Below, piece after piece: positions 54,948 to 64,000 of a DNA stretch of 64,000 nucleotides. A model generated the notes under the pieces. The model had not been told where the DNA came from. It ran no database searches and saw only the letters and a program-made list of their open reading frames with translations. The stretch lies in assembly GCA_948896235.1 (NCBI GenBank), contig CAQUUC010000003.1:129376-193375 (forward strand), written 5' to 3'. The position numbers and the translations under genes are program-made. The stretch's first letter is position 1, and every line of letters begins with the position of its first letter. The DNA comes from an uncultured Clostridia bacterium. Its GTDB lineage: Bacteria > Bacillota > Clostridia > TANB77 > CAG-508.

Positions 54948-57900
54948 TTAATTACTTTCTTTAATCATCTCAAGAACTACCTCTTTATCCAAATCAGGCA
55001 CATAATTATACTCATTTTTTGTACTATCAAAATTACAAATAGACTTATATTCACAATATTCACAAGGTGTTTTTTTCTTTTTTCTATTATAAGTTGGTCT
55101 TATATCTATATTTCCACTTAAAATTTCATTTGCAATTTCTTTAATCAATTTATTAGTATACCTTTGTAAGTATTTAAATTGTTCCTTATTTACACAGTTA
55201 GACCTTGTATTACTTAAATTATTATCTTTATCAATATATGCAGGAATTATATTAGATGCTCCTTTGTCTAAATTCTTATCCATCATTCTAACCACACTTA
55301 TATCTGCTAAAATTAACCCTTGCATTTTAAATTGTTTCTTAAGCTCAAGTTCTATTTCCTCATCACTCATATTTCTATCTGCTTTAATTATTGGATCAAT
55401 CAAATTAAAATATAATACTCCTGCTGGGATTACATCCTCTATTTTAGAAACAGCATCAAGATATGTTAAAAGTTGAATTTGAATACCTGCCATAAATTCA
55501 TTTAAATCTATATTTTTAACACTAGATTTATAATCTATTATACGCATATATTTTCCGTCCTTATTTTTTGCAAGGTCTATTCTATCAATTTTACCTGTTA
55601 TTTCAACCTTTTTTCCATCTCCTAATTCTATAAGGATTGGCTTATATTTTTTCCCATTTTTAAATTCTACTTCATTTCCAAATATCTCGAAATCACTTTC
55701 TGTTATAGTTTTAATAATATATTTCATAGATTTTAGAATTACGTTTTTTAATCTTTTAGTTAAAATTCTATATTTAGCAGTACTATTAAATATATAATTT
55801 CTATTTAAGGTTAATTTCTCATTTATTATACTTGAAACAATTTCATTGATTTCTTCATCTGTTATATTTTTAAGTGTTAACTCTCTTGATACTACTTGTT
55901 CAAAAAATTCGTCTATTACATCATGCATAAATGTTCCTGTGTCTAAACTTTCTATTTTAAATAAGCTTTTATCTGTTAGTCCAAGTCCATATTTTAAATA
56001 ATATGAAAAAGCACATCTTTTATATTGCTCAAGTCTTGAGATACTTGTATTTAAAACATTTTTATAAAGATTATCAATATTTTCCTTACTTAAATTTTCT
56101 GATTTATTTGTATACTTTAAGCCTAATACTGCATTATCTAATTTTTCTTTATATTCTGGATCATTTTTATAAATGTTGTAGATATCAAACCATATACTAT
56201 CAATTTCTTCTTTATCTTCATATTTTCTAATGTTTTCTAATAGTTCTTCAAAAGTAGCTTTTTTATTAGTTATCATTATATTAGAGTTTACTATGTCACT
56301 TTTTTCAGCTAATTTTACAAATATTTTCTTTATTTTTGATATAAGCATTGATGGTCTTAGAGATTTTCCTAAATTGTCACTTGATGCATATGATAGATAT
56401 AACTTTTCTTCAGGCACTAATAAAGCTTTGTATATATTAAAATTTTCTTCAAATAATAAATCTTTAGACCCTTTTGCAAGCTCTATTCCATTTTGTTTTA
56501 AATATTCTCTATCCTTATCATTAAAAAATCCTTCATCTTTATTTAACTTAGGAAAATTTCCATCGTTTAGTCCTATTATGAATGCCACTTTTACTTCGTG
56601 TGTTCTAGACCTATCTACATCTCCAACTATAACTTGATCTAAGGTAGTAGGTATACTACCTAGTCCACTATTTTGCAAACCTATTTTTAATGTTTTTACA
56701 TATTCTTCAAATGAAATTTTATCTTCCTCTAATACTAAAACAATTTCATCTAATACATTTATTAAAGTATTCCAACTGGTTGTATAAAGGTTTGCTAAAG
56801 CTATTTCTCCATTTTTTTCTAGTGTATTTGCTTTATTTATTAATTCTTCATCTATCTTATTTTCAATTAAAAATTCATATAATTTTTCTGTTATTTCTTT
56901 TGCATTTTTTACTCTATTTAAATTGTCTTTAAATTCAAGTAATGGTTTTACTATTTTTTCTCTTAAGTCATTAAGAAATTTAAGTTCCTCATCATCTTTT
57001 GCTATTTTCCAAGGCTCTTTATACCATTTACTTCCTCTAATTCCATATTTTAAGCAATAATTCTCTAGTAGGAAGATATCCTTTATATCTATCCCAGAAA
57101 GTCCTGTTTTTAAGTAATTAAATACTGCTTCATATGACCAATTTTTAGAAAATATTTCTATAACTGATAAAACATATTTTATTAATATATTTTGGCTTAA
57201 ATCTTTCTTTTCATCTATGTAGACTGGTATATTATATTTATTAAATACCGCTTTAATAATTTTAGAATAAGTATCCATTGTTTTTGTAATAACTGATATT
57301 TCTTTATATCTAAGTCCATTATCTCTAACAAGTTTTACTATTTCTTTTGCTATATTTTCTATTTCTGTAAATTGATTTTTTGCTAAGAATAGTTCTATAT
57401 TTTCTACATCTTTACTATATTTTTCGTATTTTATATTATATAAATTTCTTTCTAGATGTTTTAACTCTAAAGTTTTATATTTTTTTGTTTCATCTAAATT
57501 TACTGCATCTTCTATACTTATTTTTTCCTCTTTTGCAATGTTAATTAGTTTTTGTAGAGTTTCTCTACTCGCTACAAATAAGTCTTGTTCTTTATCTACA
57601 GTATCTATTTTAGTGTCCATACAAACAGTGATATTAACTTGTTTTGCTTGTTTTAAAAGTTTTCTAATAATATCATATTCTTGTTTTGTATATCCTACAA
57701 ATTCATCTATATAAATAATCGAATCTTTAAACATTTCTGTTTTATCTAAGCTTTGGGCAAGTATGCTTAATGTATCTTCTTCATCTATAAATTTAGAACT
57801 TATTTCTTCTTCATATTGATTATACATTATATACATATCATTTAGCTTTAATTTTAAATATTGATTTTTTGTACCTTCTATTATATTTTTTAATTGTTCT

Positions 57901-58294
57901 ACAGTTATTCCATGTTTTTTGAATTCTTTAATTCCGCGATAATATTACATCTATGTTTTCATCTGATTTATTTAAGAATTTTAGTTCATCTTTCTTTTTA
58001 GATAATATGTTATCTATTAGTATTGCTTTTCCTGCTTTTGAAAGATTTGTTTTGGTAAGTCCTCCGAGTCTCCCCGCTTACTCTATATGCCATACGATTA
58101 AATGTTATAACTTCAGCATTTATAACAGCATTTTGTTTAATGCTGTTTAGCAGTTTTTGTTCTGAAGTGAAGGAAAATTGTTCTGGTGTAATTATATATA
58201 TTTTGTTTTTTCCTGCTATTTGTTCACTTATTTCGTTAAAACATATCTCGCTTTTTCCTGTTCCTGCTCGTCCATAAATTAATCGTAAACTCAT
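54948..58294 (-). CDS. addB: AddB helicase-nuclease subunit, with two CGG +1 recoding sites
   Basis: AddB partners AddA in double-strand-break processing. With shifts at 58064-58066 and 57934-57936 it is 1114 residues. The Walker A is GRAGTGKSEI (about 8-17). The recoded Gly77 lies in YRVSGETGGLTK, matching a conserved AddB segment. The second, Gly120, is in the iron-binding-fold linker before EFKKHGITVEQL. The C-terminal nuclease domain has GTFMHDVIDEFF, RIIDYKSS and the Fe-S cysteines PCEYCEYKSIC. Without the shifts the Walker A part is detached. addA is not next to it. Confidence 0.93.
57934..57936 (-). other. CGG +1 recoding site 2 in addB
   Basis: In-frame CGG after TCG. Gives GGA (Gly120). 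Zero frame stops at the second codon (TAA). Confidence 0.9.
58064..58066 (-). other. CGG +1 recoding site 1 in addB
   Basis: In-frame CGG after ACT. Gives GGA (Gly77). The nearby AGC|GGG CGG seven bases upstream is out of phase and is not shifted, an internal control. Confidence 0.93.
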
Positions 58295-58310
58295 TTTTCT
58301 CTTCTTTCTT

Positions 58311-59177
58311 TTACGCAGTTTCACGTTTCCAATAAAATAAATATTGTTGCGCAAGTCCTGCAAGGTTTTTATATTTTTCCATAGCTAGTTTTTCTATTTC
58401 TCTTTTGTTTACTTTAGTTTCATCGTCGTTTTTTATGTATAAATCGTTCATTACCCTTCTTACCCATACATCAATTGGAAATACTTCAAATCGCTTTAAC
58501 CCAAATAGCATTATACAGTCTGCAACTTTTGGTCCTACGCCTGGAAGCGTCAATAACTTTTCTCTTAATATATTTACATCTTTTTCTTCAATAAGCTCTT
58601 TTAAGCTTATCTCATTATTTAATATTATTTTAGTAGTATCATATACTCTTTTATCTCTAAAACCTAGTCCTAATGCTCTTAAATCTTCTACACTTGCCTT
58701 ACTTAATTGTTTAGGGGTTGGAAAGGTATAATATTTCTCGTTATTCCATTCTATTTCATTTCCATATTTTTTTGATATTCTCTCTATTATCCCTTTTATT
58801 CTTGGAATGTTATTATTGGCAGATATTATAAATGATATAATTGTTTCCCATAAGTCTTGGTTTAGTATTCTAATTCCGCTTCCAAATTCGATACTTTCTT
58901 TTAAATATTCGTCTACATTACTTAGTTCTTTTTTTATTTTGTTATAATCTGTATCAAAATCAAAATAGTCATTGATTACTTTTATAATATTATCATTACA
59001 TATCCCTTTAAATATAATTTTATTGTTTTCTTTTTTTACATTTAAAACATTATTTTTAAATACTCCTGTATATGATCCATCAGTTTGTATATTCCATCTA
59101 AAACATTGTCCACACTCAAATATATGACATGGCTCAAAATCTTTAAAATTTTCTAAAATAAATACTTGTTCTTTCAT
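58311..59177 (-). CDS. 8-oxoguanine DNA glycosylase/AP lyase (OGG family)
   Basis: A 288-residue base-excision enzyme. It has the N-terminal OGG domain (CGQCFRWNIQTDGSYTG) and an HhH-GPD core, with LLTLPGVGPKVADCIMLFGL and FPIDVWVRRVMND, which includes the catalytic Asp; the Schiff-base Lys sits in the hairpin PKVADC. ATG 59177 follows GGAGGA; the frame can be extended by four codons. The gene ends 16 bases before addB. One sense CGG (AGC|GGA) is out of phase. Confidence 0.92.
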   Translation of the reverse strand: MKEQVFILENFKDFEPCHIFECGQCFRWNIQTDGSYTGVFKNNVLNVKKENNKIIFKGICNDNIIKVINDYFDFDTDYNKIKKELSNVDEYLKESIEFGSGIRILNQDLWETIISFIISANNNIPRIKGIIERISKKYGNEIEWNNEKYYTFPTPKQLSKASVEDLRALGLGFRDKRVYDTTKIILNNEISLKELIEEKDVNILREKLLTLPGVGPKVADCIMLFGLKRFEVFPIDVWVRRVMNDLYIKNDDETKVNKREIEKLAMEKYKNLAGLAQQYLFYWKRETA

Positions 59178-59322
59178 ATATTCCTCCATATGTCTATATT
59201 TATTTTAGCATAATTTTAAATTTGTCTCAATAAATTTATTATTAAAAGTTACAATAAAGTTATAATTCTTAATATTATTGTAACTAATACAACCATAGTA
59301 ATATATTTTTTTAATTTACATA

Positions 59323-59351
59323 TTGATAATAAATTAAACTATTGATATAAT
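59323..59351 (+). promoter_or_regulatory. Promoter for the GGDEF gene
   Basis: TTGATA (59323-59328), 17-base spacer, TATAAT (59346-59351). Confidence 0.7.
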
Positions 59352-59373
59352 AAACTTTGTTAGGGAGTTTAAA

Positions 59374-61207
59374 ATGAACAAAGAGGAAATAATAAAACAA
59401 ATTAAAAATTATATTTCTTTATATTCACGCTTTATTTGTCCTGATTATCCTGATTTAAGGATTTATACCAGCCAATATGAGGACATTTTAATGAAGCTTT
59501 TTAATAATGCAAAAACTACTTGTTCATTAATATATAGTGATATAAATAAACTTAGTGTAGTTAATGAAAGATATGGAAAAGAACAAGGAGATAAAACCTT
59601 ACACACTCTTCTTAGACTTTTTACAAAATCTCAATCTATGCCTAATGATGCACTTACTGTTAGAATTGGCGGAGATGAATTTATAACTCTTGTACCTAAT
59701 AAAACTAAAGAAGAAACAGAAAAAATAGTAAAAGCTATTTCTATAAATATTGAAGATCAAAAAGATTATCTTTGTGGTTCTAGTATTACTTTTGGCGTTG
59801 AAGATTCTACGATGGGTAATTATGAAAAGATTTTTACCCTTGCAGAGCATTCTGTACAAGTTCAAAAAATGAGTAGAAAACACGATCCATTTTTAACAAA
59901 TGCTAATGCTTCTAAAAAATTTTCTCAATTACCTATGCCTAAAAATATATCAAGTCAACAACAAGAAAAATGGGAAACCTTGAATGCTAAAATTAATGTT
60001 GCAATAGATAATCACTTGCGTGATATACGACCTTCTAGAAAAAGTTTTCAATATGATATTGATACCATTAAACATGATGCAAAAACCTTTATTGATGCTT
60101 TAGGAAATCTATTAAATAGTAAGTCTCAAGAATCTTTTGAAGAAACTAATATAAGCCAATATCAATTAGACCTATCCTATGAAGAGGCTGTAACTTTACA
60201 TTCTCTTTTTCAAGGAAATGATGTAAATTTAGAAACATTAAATGAAGATACATTAAACAATATATATTCTAATTTAAATTTATTTTGTAAAAGTTTAATT
60301 AGAGAACCACATAGTAATTTATTAAAGAAATCTTATTTTAAATTATATTTAGCTGACGCTTTGCTTGATTCTAAACAGAATTATCAAGCAACATATTATA
60401 GTATGTCTGGTATAAGACCTCGCAATACAGCTTATGGACATTCTATTTGTGATGTCGGAATTAAAAAAACCTCTGATGTTTTAATTGCTGAATATTCTAA
60501 AAAGCATGAATTTAATAATGAACCCTTTACATTTGATAAAAATGATTCGTTTTTAATAGACCAAGGAGGAGGAAATTTTATATCCTTTACTCCAATGGAT
60601 ACAGCTATATCAGAAGATGAAAATCAAGAAATTGTCAATAAGGTTAACTCTCATTATACAGATGATAAAACTTCTACCTTTAGAATTTCTACTGCTGTTA
60701 AAAATAATGTTAACAAAATGAGCATTCCCCTTTTTGTTAATTCGTCAAATGAAGCAAAGAAGTCTGTTATTGAAACTATAAGAACAATTTATCAAATAAT
60801 AAGTAATAGGTTAAGAAAAAATAAACTTATTATGGGATCCAGAACTTCTCGGGGAAATCGTTAATGATAAACCTTTTGTGCAGTTTGCAAGGCATTTAAA
60901 GGAGGCTTGTAATAATAAAAAAGATCCTATAAAAATACAAGCCTTATCAGAAAACATTAATAGAGATTCTATAGAAGCTATTTTTGATGATGTTGTTAAT
61001 TTCTATTTAACTGAAATTGATGATGCCTCTTCTATAGAAAATCAAAGAGTGCTTTTAGAAAATGTTATGCTTTGTTTATCTACACATGAAGTTTATACAA
61101 ATGCTGTAAATCAAAAACTTTATAGGGATTCTGTTAATAAGAGAAAAATATTTAAAAATCTTTTTAAAGCCTCTTTAGAAAATCCTGATTTAGAAGAAGA
61201 AAAATAG
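59374..61207 (+). CDS. Tandem-GGDEF-like protein, with one CGG +1 recoding site
   Basis: With the shift at 60850-60852 it is 610 residues. The first GGDEF domain (about 40-165) has YSDINKLSVVNERYGKEQGD and RIGGDEFITLVP, the active-site motif of diguanylate cyclases. A second region (about 340-440) looks like a degenerate copy, with GIRPRNTAYGHSICDVGIKK and DQGGGNFISFTP in place of GGDEF. There is no membrane segment or sensor domain. After the site comes a helical tail of about 118 residues. It probably makes or senses cyclic di-GMP. ATG 59374 follows AGGGAG. Confidence 0.8.
60850..60852 (+). other. CGG +1 recoding site in the GGDEF gene
   Basis: In-frame CGG after TCT. Gives GGG (Gly493). 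Zero frame stops at the fourth codon (TAA). A plus-strand site. Confidence 0.88.
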
Positions 61208-61241
61208 ATAATTTATTAATATTTAAAATTAATAAATTATC
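61206..61241. terminator. Convergent terminator
   Basis: agataatttattaa / ttaataaattatct stem between the GGDEF gene and yitT-like gene. Confidence 0.7.
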
Positions 61242-61248
61242 TATTTTA

Positions 61249-62119
61249 TTATTCTTTTTTAAATCCAAATCCAAATGCTTCTCTTGCATTTGAAATTACC
61301 ACAAAGGAGGCTGGATCTATTTTTTTACTTATTCCTTTTATTCTCATTGCTTCATTCCTTGAAGCAACACACCAAAGCATCACTTTTTCATCATTTGTAT
61401 ACATTCCTTTTGCATATATTCCTGTTACTCCTCTTCCTACATGTTCTCCTATTTTATCTGCAATATCTAAATATTTATCTGAAACTATATATATCATCTT
61501 TGTGAAATTTACACCTTCAAATATAACATCTATTACTTTTCCCATAAGATAAATTGTAATACTTGAATATAATCCTACTTCTATTTTTTTAAAAAAGATT
61601 ACATTTAATATTATAATAACTATATCTATCATTACTATTAAATTTCCTGTTCTATATGTTGGTTTATATTCTCTTATTATATATGCAAGCATATCTGTTC
61701 CACCCGTTGACCCATTTGCCTTTAATACTATTGAAGTTCCAAGTCCCATTATTATTCCACCATATATGCAAGCGAGTAACCTATCATTTGTTAATGGTTG
61801 AAATTTGTCTAATACATCTAAAAATAATGATAAAGAGGTGGTTCCGTATAAGTCCTTTTATAAAAAATTCTTTACCTTTTTTTATAAAAGACATTATAAA
61901 TAACGGGATATTTAATAAAAATATTGTTAATCCCATTGGTAGTTTAAGTAGATAATAGAAAATTGTAGCAATTCCAGTAAATCCTCCTGAGGATAGTTGG
62001 TTTGGTAATAAAAACTGAGATACTGCAACTGCCATAATGAATGTTCCTACTATAATTTGAAAAAATTCCCAAGAATATTTCTTTATTAATAATTTTCGTC
62101 TTTTTTCTTTTAAGCTCAT
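61249..62119 (-). CDS. YitT family membrane protein, with one CGG +1 recoding site
   Basis: With the shift at 61844-61846 this is a 289-residue YitT/DUF2179 protein. It has about five membrane segments (IIVGTFIMAVAVSQFLLPNQLSSGGFTGIATI, LGTSIVLKANGSTGGTDMLAYII) and a C-terminal DUF2179 ferredoxin-like domain (KMIYIVSDKYLDIADKIGEHVGRGVTGIYAKGMY). The site lies between the second and third membrane segments (FIKGLIGTTSLSLFLDV). Function unknown. Without the shift the gene would be split in two. Confidence 0.92.
61844..61846 (-). other. CGG +1 recoding site in the YitT gene
   Basis: In-frame CGG after ATA. Gives GGA (Gly92). Confidence 0.92.
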
Positions 62120-62172
62120 AAAAAAATCACCTATATTGGTATTATTTACAAATATAGATGATTTATACTTAT

Positions 62173-63244
62173 TTATTGTATTGTAGTTTCTTCTTTAAAA
62201 TCTGTAAAAGTTTTTAACACTTTTATTTCTGATTTTCCTATTTTTATATTTTCGTCTGCTTTTACTTTTATATCTACTTCATATAATTCTTTTAGCTTTT
62301 CTGCATTTTCTCTTTTATGTCCTATTACACTATTTACGTCTTGTGGATTTACTTTTATTTCAACTTCTTTTACTTTTACATTAAATTTCTTTATTTTTTC
62401 TACTATGCTATCATACCATATGCTATCTTCTACTAGTTGTCCAAATGCTGGATGATATGGTCCTGCCACTACTTCACTTTCTTTATTCTCTGGATCTGTT
62501 ATTAAATCTGTGTTTTGTAGTCCTATTCGTATTACTTCTATTTTCTTCTTATTAAATAGATATACCAGCTCTTTAGAAGTTTCTACTGCTTGGTTTAATG
62601 TTATTGGCTCATATTTATCTTCATTTAATTCTTTTTCTAATTTTGTATTTTTTATTACTAGTACTGGATATATTCTAATCATTTTTGGTTTTAATTTTAT
62701 TAATTGTTTTGCTGTATTTAGTTCATCTAATCTTGTACTTTCTGGTAATCCTACCATCATTTGATGACCAAGTTTAAAACCATTCCATCTAATTAATTTT
62801 GAGGCTTTTTTTACATCTTCAAAATTATGTCCTCTGCCTGCTCTTTTAAGAATATAATCATTTGCTGATTGTACTCCTAATTCAATTGTTTTTACTTTAT
62901 ATTTTTTTAGCATTTTTAGTATTTCTTTGTTTATACAATCTGGTCTAGTTGATACTCTAATTGCATGAACTTTATTTGCTTTGATGTATTCATATGCAGC
63001 CCCGAAGTAATGATTCTTGAAGTGATATATCTATTGCTGTAAAACTTCCTCCAAAAAATGCTACTTCTATATATGCATTATCTTCTCTAAAATTTTTTAA
63101 ATAGTACTCTATCGTAGTTTTTACTTCTTCTTTTGTAACTTGTTTTAATTGTCCACTAATACTCTTTTGATTGCAAAATATACAATCATTTGGGCAACCT
63201 AAGTGTGGCACAAATATTGGTATAACATACTGCTTTTGTTTCAT
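62173..63244 (-). CDS. Radical SAM protein (Elp3-like B12-independent type), with one CGG +1 recoding site
   Basis: With the shift at 63002-63004 it is 356 residues. The iron-sulfur motif CPNDCIFCNQ and the SAM-binding segments AFFGGSFTAID, IRVSTRPDCI, ELGVQSANDYILKRAGRGH and HQMMVGLPEST are all in place, as in the Elp3-like family encoded beside rnc in Clostridia. The function is probably RNA-related but unproven. Its ATG overlaps the rnc stop (ATGA), which is strong evidence of coupled translation and of the recoded rnc frame. Confidence 0.92.
63002..63004 (-). other. CGG +1 recoding site in the radical SAM gene
   Basis: In-frame CGG after CTT. Gives GGG (Gly81). Zero frame stops at the fourth codon. 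Confidence 0.93.
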
Positions 63245-63922
63245 ATTTTTTCCTCCTTTGACATTGCATTTTTCGCCGCTTCCATTTCAGCCATTTTTTT
63301 AGAAGTACCTATACCGAGTAGCTAATGGTTTTCCATTTAATTTAACTTCAGCTGTAAATAATTTATTATGATCTGGTCCAGATTCTTTTATAATTTGGTA
63401 TTCTATATGTACTCCTTTATGAACTTGTAATTTCTCCTGCAAAACTGTTTTGTAATCTTTCATTCCTACATTTTTACTTGCAACTTCAATTGCTTCTTTT
63501 AAATTATTAATTATAAATTCCTTTACTTGTTCTATTCCTGAGTCTAAATACATAGCCGCAATAATTGCCTCTACACTATCTGCAAGTATTGCAGGTCTTA
63601 CCTCTTTACCATTTGAAAGTTCACTTTTACCTAGGTATAAGAAATCACTAAAATTATGCCTTATTGCTATTTTATACAAACTTTCTTCACATACAACACT
63701 TGCTCTAACTTTAGTCATTTCTCCCTCTTTTAAATGTCTATAATTCTTATACAAATATTCACTTGTTATAAATTCTAATACTGCATCACCTAAAAACTCT
63801 AACTTCTCATTACTTGTTACATTTTGTTCATTAGCATATGAAGTATGTGTTAATGCATTTCTTAATAATTTTTTATCTTTAAATGAATATCCTATATTTT
63901 CTTCAAATTTCTCAAGATTCAA
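63241..63922 (-). CDS. rnc: Ribonuclease III, with one CGG +1 recoding site
   Basis: RNase III cleaves double-stranded RNA in rRNA processing. With the shift at 63314-63316 it is 226 residues. The catalytic domain has NEKLEFLGDAVLEFITSEYLY and the second acidic motif DSVEAIIAAMYLDSG. The dsRNA-binding domain is completed only after the shift: PLATGIGTSKKMAEMEAAKNAM, where Gly203 is the GxGxSKKxAE glycine. The recoded frame ends at a TGA that overlaps the ATG of the next gene. The start is TTG 63922, ten bases after AGGAGG; the longer frame to 63958 places that ribosome site inside the gene. Confidence 0.96.
63314..63316 (-). other. CGG +1 recoding site in rnc
   Basis: In-frame CGG after ACT. 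Gives GGT (Gly203). Zero frame stops at the fifth codon. Confidence 0.95.
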
Positions 63923-63962
63923 ATTTTTTTCACCTCCTACATAATACACATTATACAATAAA

Positions 63963-63997
63963 AGTAAAAAAAAAGAAAGGTATTCCCCTTCTTTTTT
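63963..63997. terminator. Terminator-like hairpin upstream of rnc
   Basis: aagaaagg / cccttctttttt stem with T run; would end the gene beyond the right edge. Confidence 0.5.
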
Positions 63998-64000
63998 GCC

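Noticed and set aside
7168..63922. Sequencing or assembly error as the cause of the 16 broken genes
   Set aside because: All 22 breaks are the same event (an extra C making an in-frame CGG), always in codon phase 1 and in sense orientation, on both strands. Random errors would not respect codon phase.
7168..63922. CGG read as Arg followed by skipping the next base
   Set aside because: That would place Arg at invariant glycines such as SGxKN in MurA and GxGxSKK in RNase III. Skipping C, or quadruplet reading as Gly, fits instead.
7168..63922. Simple reassignment of CGG to another amino acid (three-base reading)
   Set aside because: A reassignment would keep the frame, but the downstream protein is always in the +1 frame.
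1..64000. tRNA genes, CRISPR arrays, insertion sequences or prophage
   Set aside because: No cloverleaf, repeat-spacer array or transposase-like frame was recognised. The tRNA that would explain CGG decoding is not in this window.

Overview
The window is AT-rich (roughly 28-30% GC by eye) and reads as a chromosomal segment of a Gram-positive, low-GC, probably spore-forming member of the Clostridia. Evidence: spo0A with its conserved C-terminal DNA-binding domain, a SpoVB/MurJ-like flippase, a divisome/cell-wall cluster in Firmicutes order (murA, ftsQ/divIB, two DUF881 genes, sbp, ftsA, ftsZ), AddB-type recombination, a serine T-box leader, strong AGGAGG ribosome sites and dominant AGA/AAA/GAA codons. 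There are no rRNA or tRNA genes, no CRISPR array and no transposase.

The main result concerns decoding. Sixteen genes, many of them essential (murA, aspS, proS, mfd, rnc, ysxC, ylmC, addB), look frameshifted when read conventionally. Every one of the 22 breaks has the same form: an in-frame CGG codon at which reading must move +1, so that C is skipped and the next codon is GGN (glycine). The glycine is the family-conserved residue where I can judge it (MurA, YlmC, RNase III, AspRS, Mfd). Roughly 60 CGG trinucleotides in the other two phases of sense strands are harmless. No core gene here reads an in-frame CGG as arginine. Four accessory-looking ORFs carry a zero-frame CGG: 25610-25834, 25990-26124, 45718-46125 and 50364-51143. 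The simplest reading is that CGG is not a sense codon in this organism and is handled by obligatory +1 frameshifting, or by quadruplet CGGN=Gly decoding. All CDS coordinates below span the full recoded genes.

Layout. 1-8914, minus strand: DEAD-box helicase start, VanY-like peptidase, trmB, spo0A, an IMPACT-family protein, an HI0933-type flavoprotein, MTA/SAH nucleosidase, a PLP-dependent gamma-lyase-like protein and a long WG-repeat membrane protein. 9039-12585: CorC/HlyC-type protein, a surface protein and a sortase homologue that lacks both catalytic residues. 13094-13245: an isolated GC-rich small gene with two in-frame CGGs. 13362-20237: the cell-division and murA cluster. 20306-28879: patatin, cdd, a coiled-coil protein, aspS, asnS, small ORFs, proS, scpB and hup. 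29042-35094: SpoVB-like flippase, a lone VirD4-like ATPase, a winged-helix protein and an S1-domain protein. 35186-40271: rluB, rluD, tagA-like, lspA, a polytopic membrane protein and ylmC. 40343-49631: a broken GyrI-like gene, an L,D-transpeptidase, T-box-serS, ysxC, DUF4364, a SpoU methyltransferase, a cysteine-rich protein and mfd. 49787-64000: mscL with a zinc ribbon, a foreign-looking VanW protein, DUF5662, UDG, a phospholipase C-like protein, ldcA, pgeF, addB, ogg, a GGDEF protein, YitT, radical SAM and rnc.

Many of the recoded genes belong to the core machinery of wall synthesis, translation and DNA repair. Their expression would therefore depend on whatever decodes CGG.
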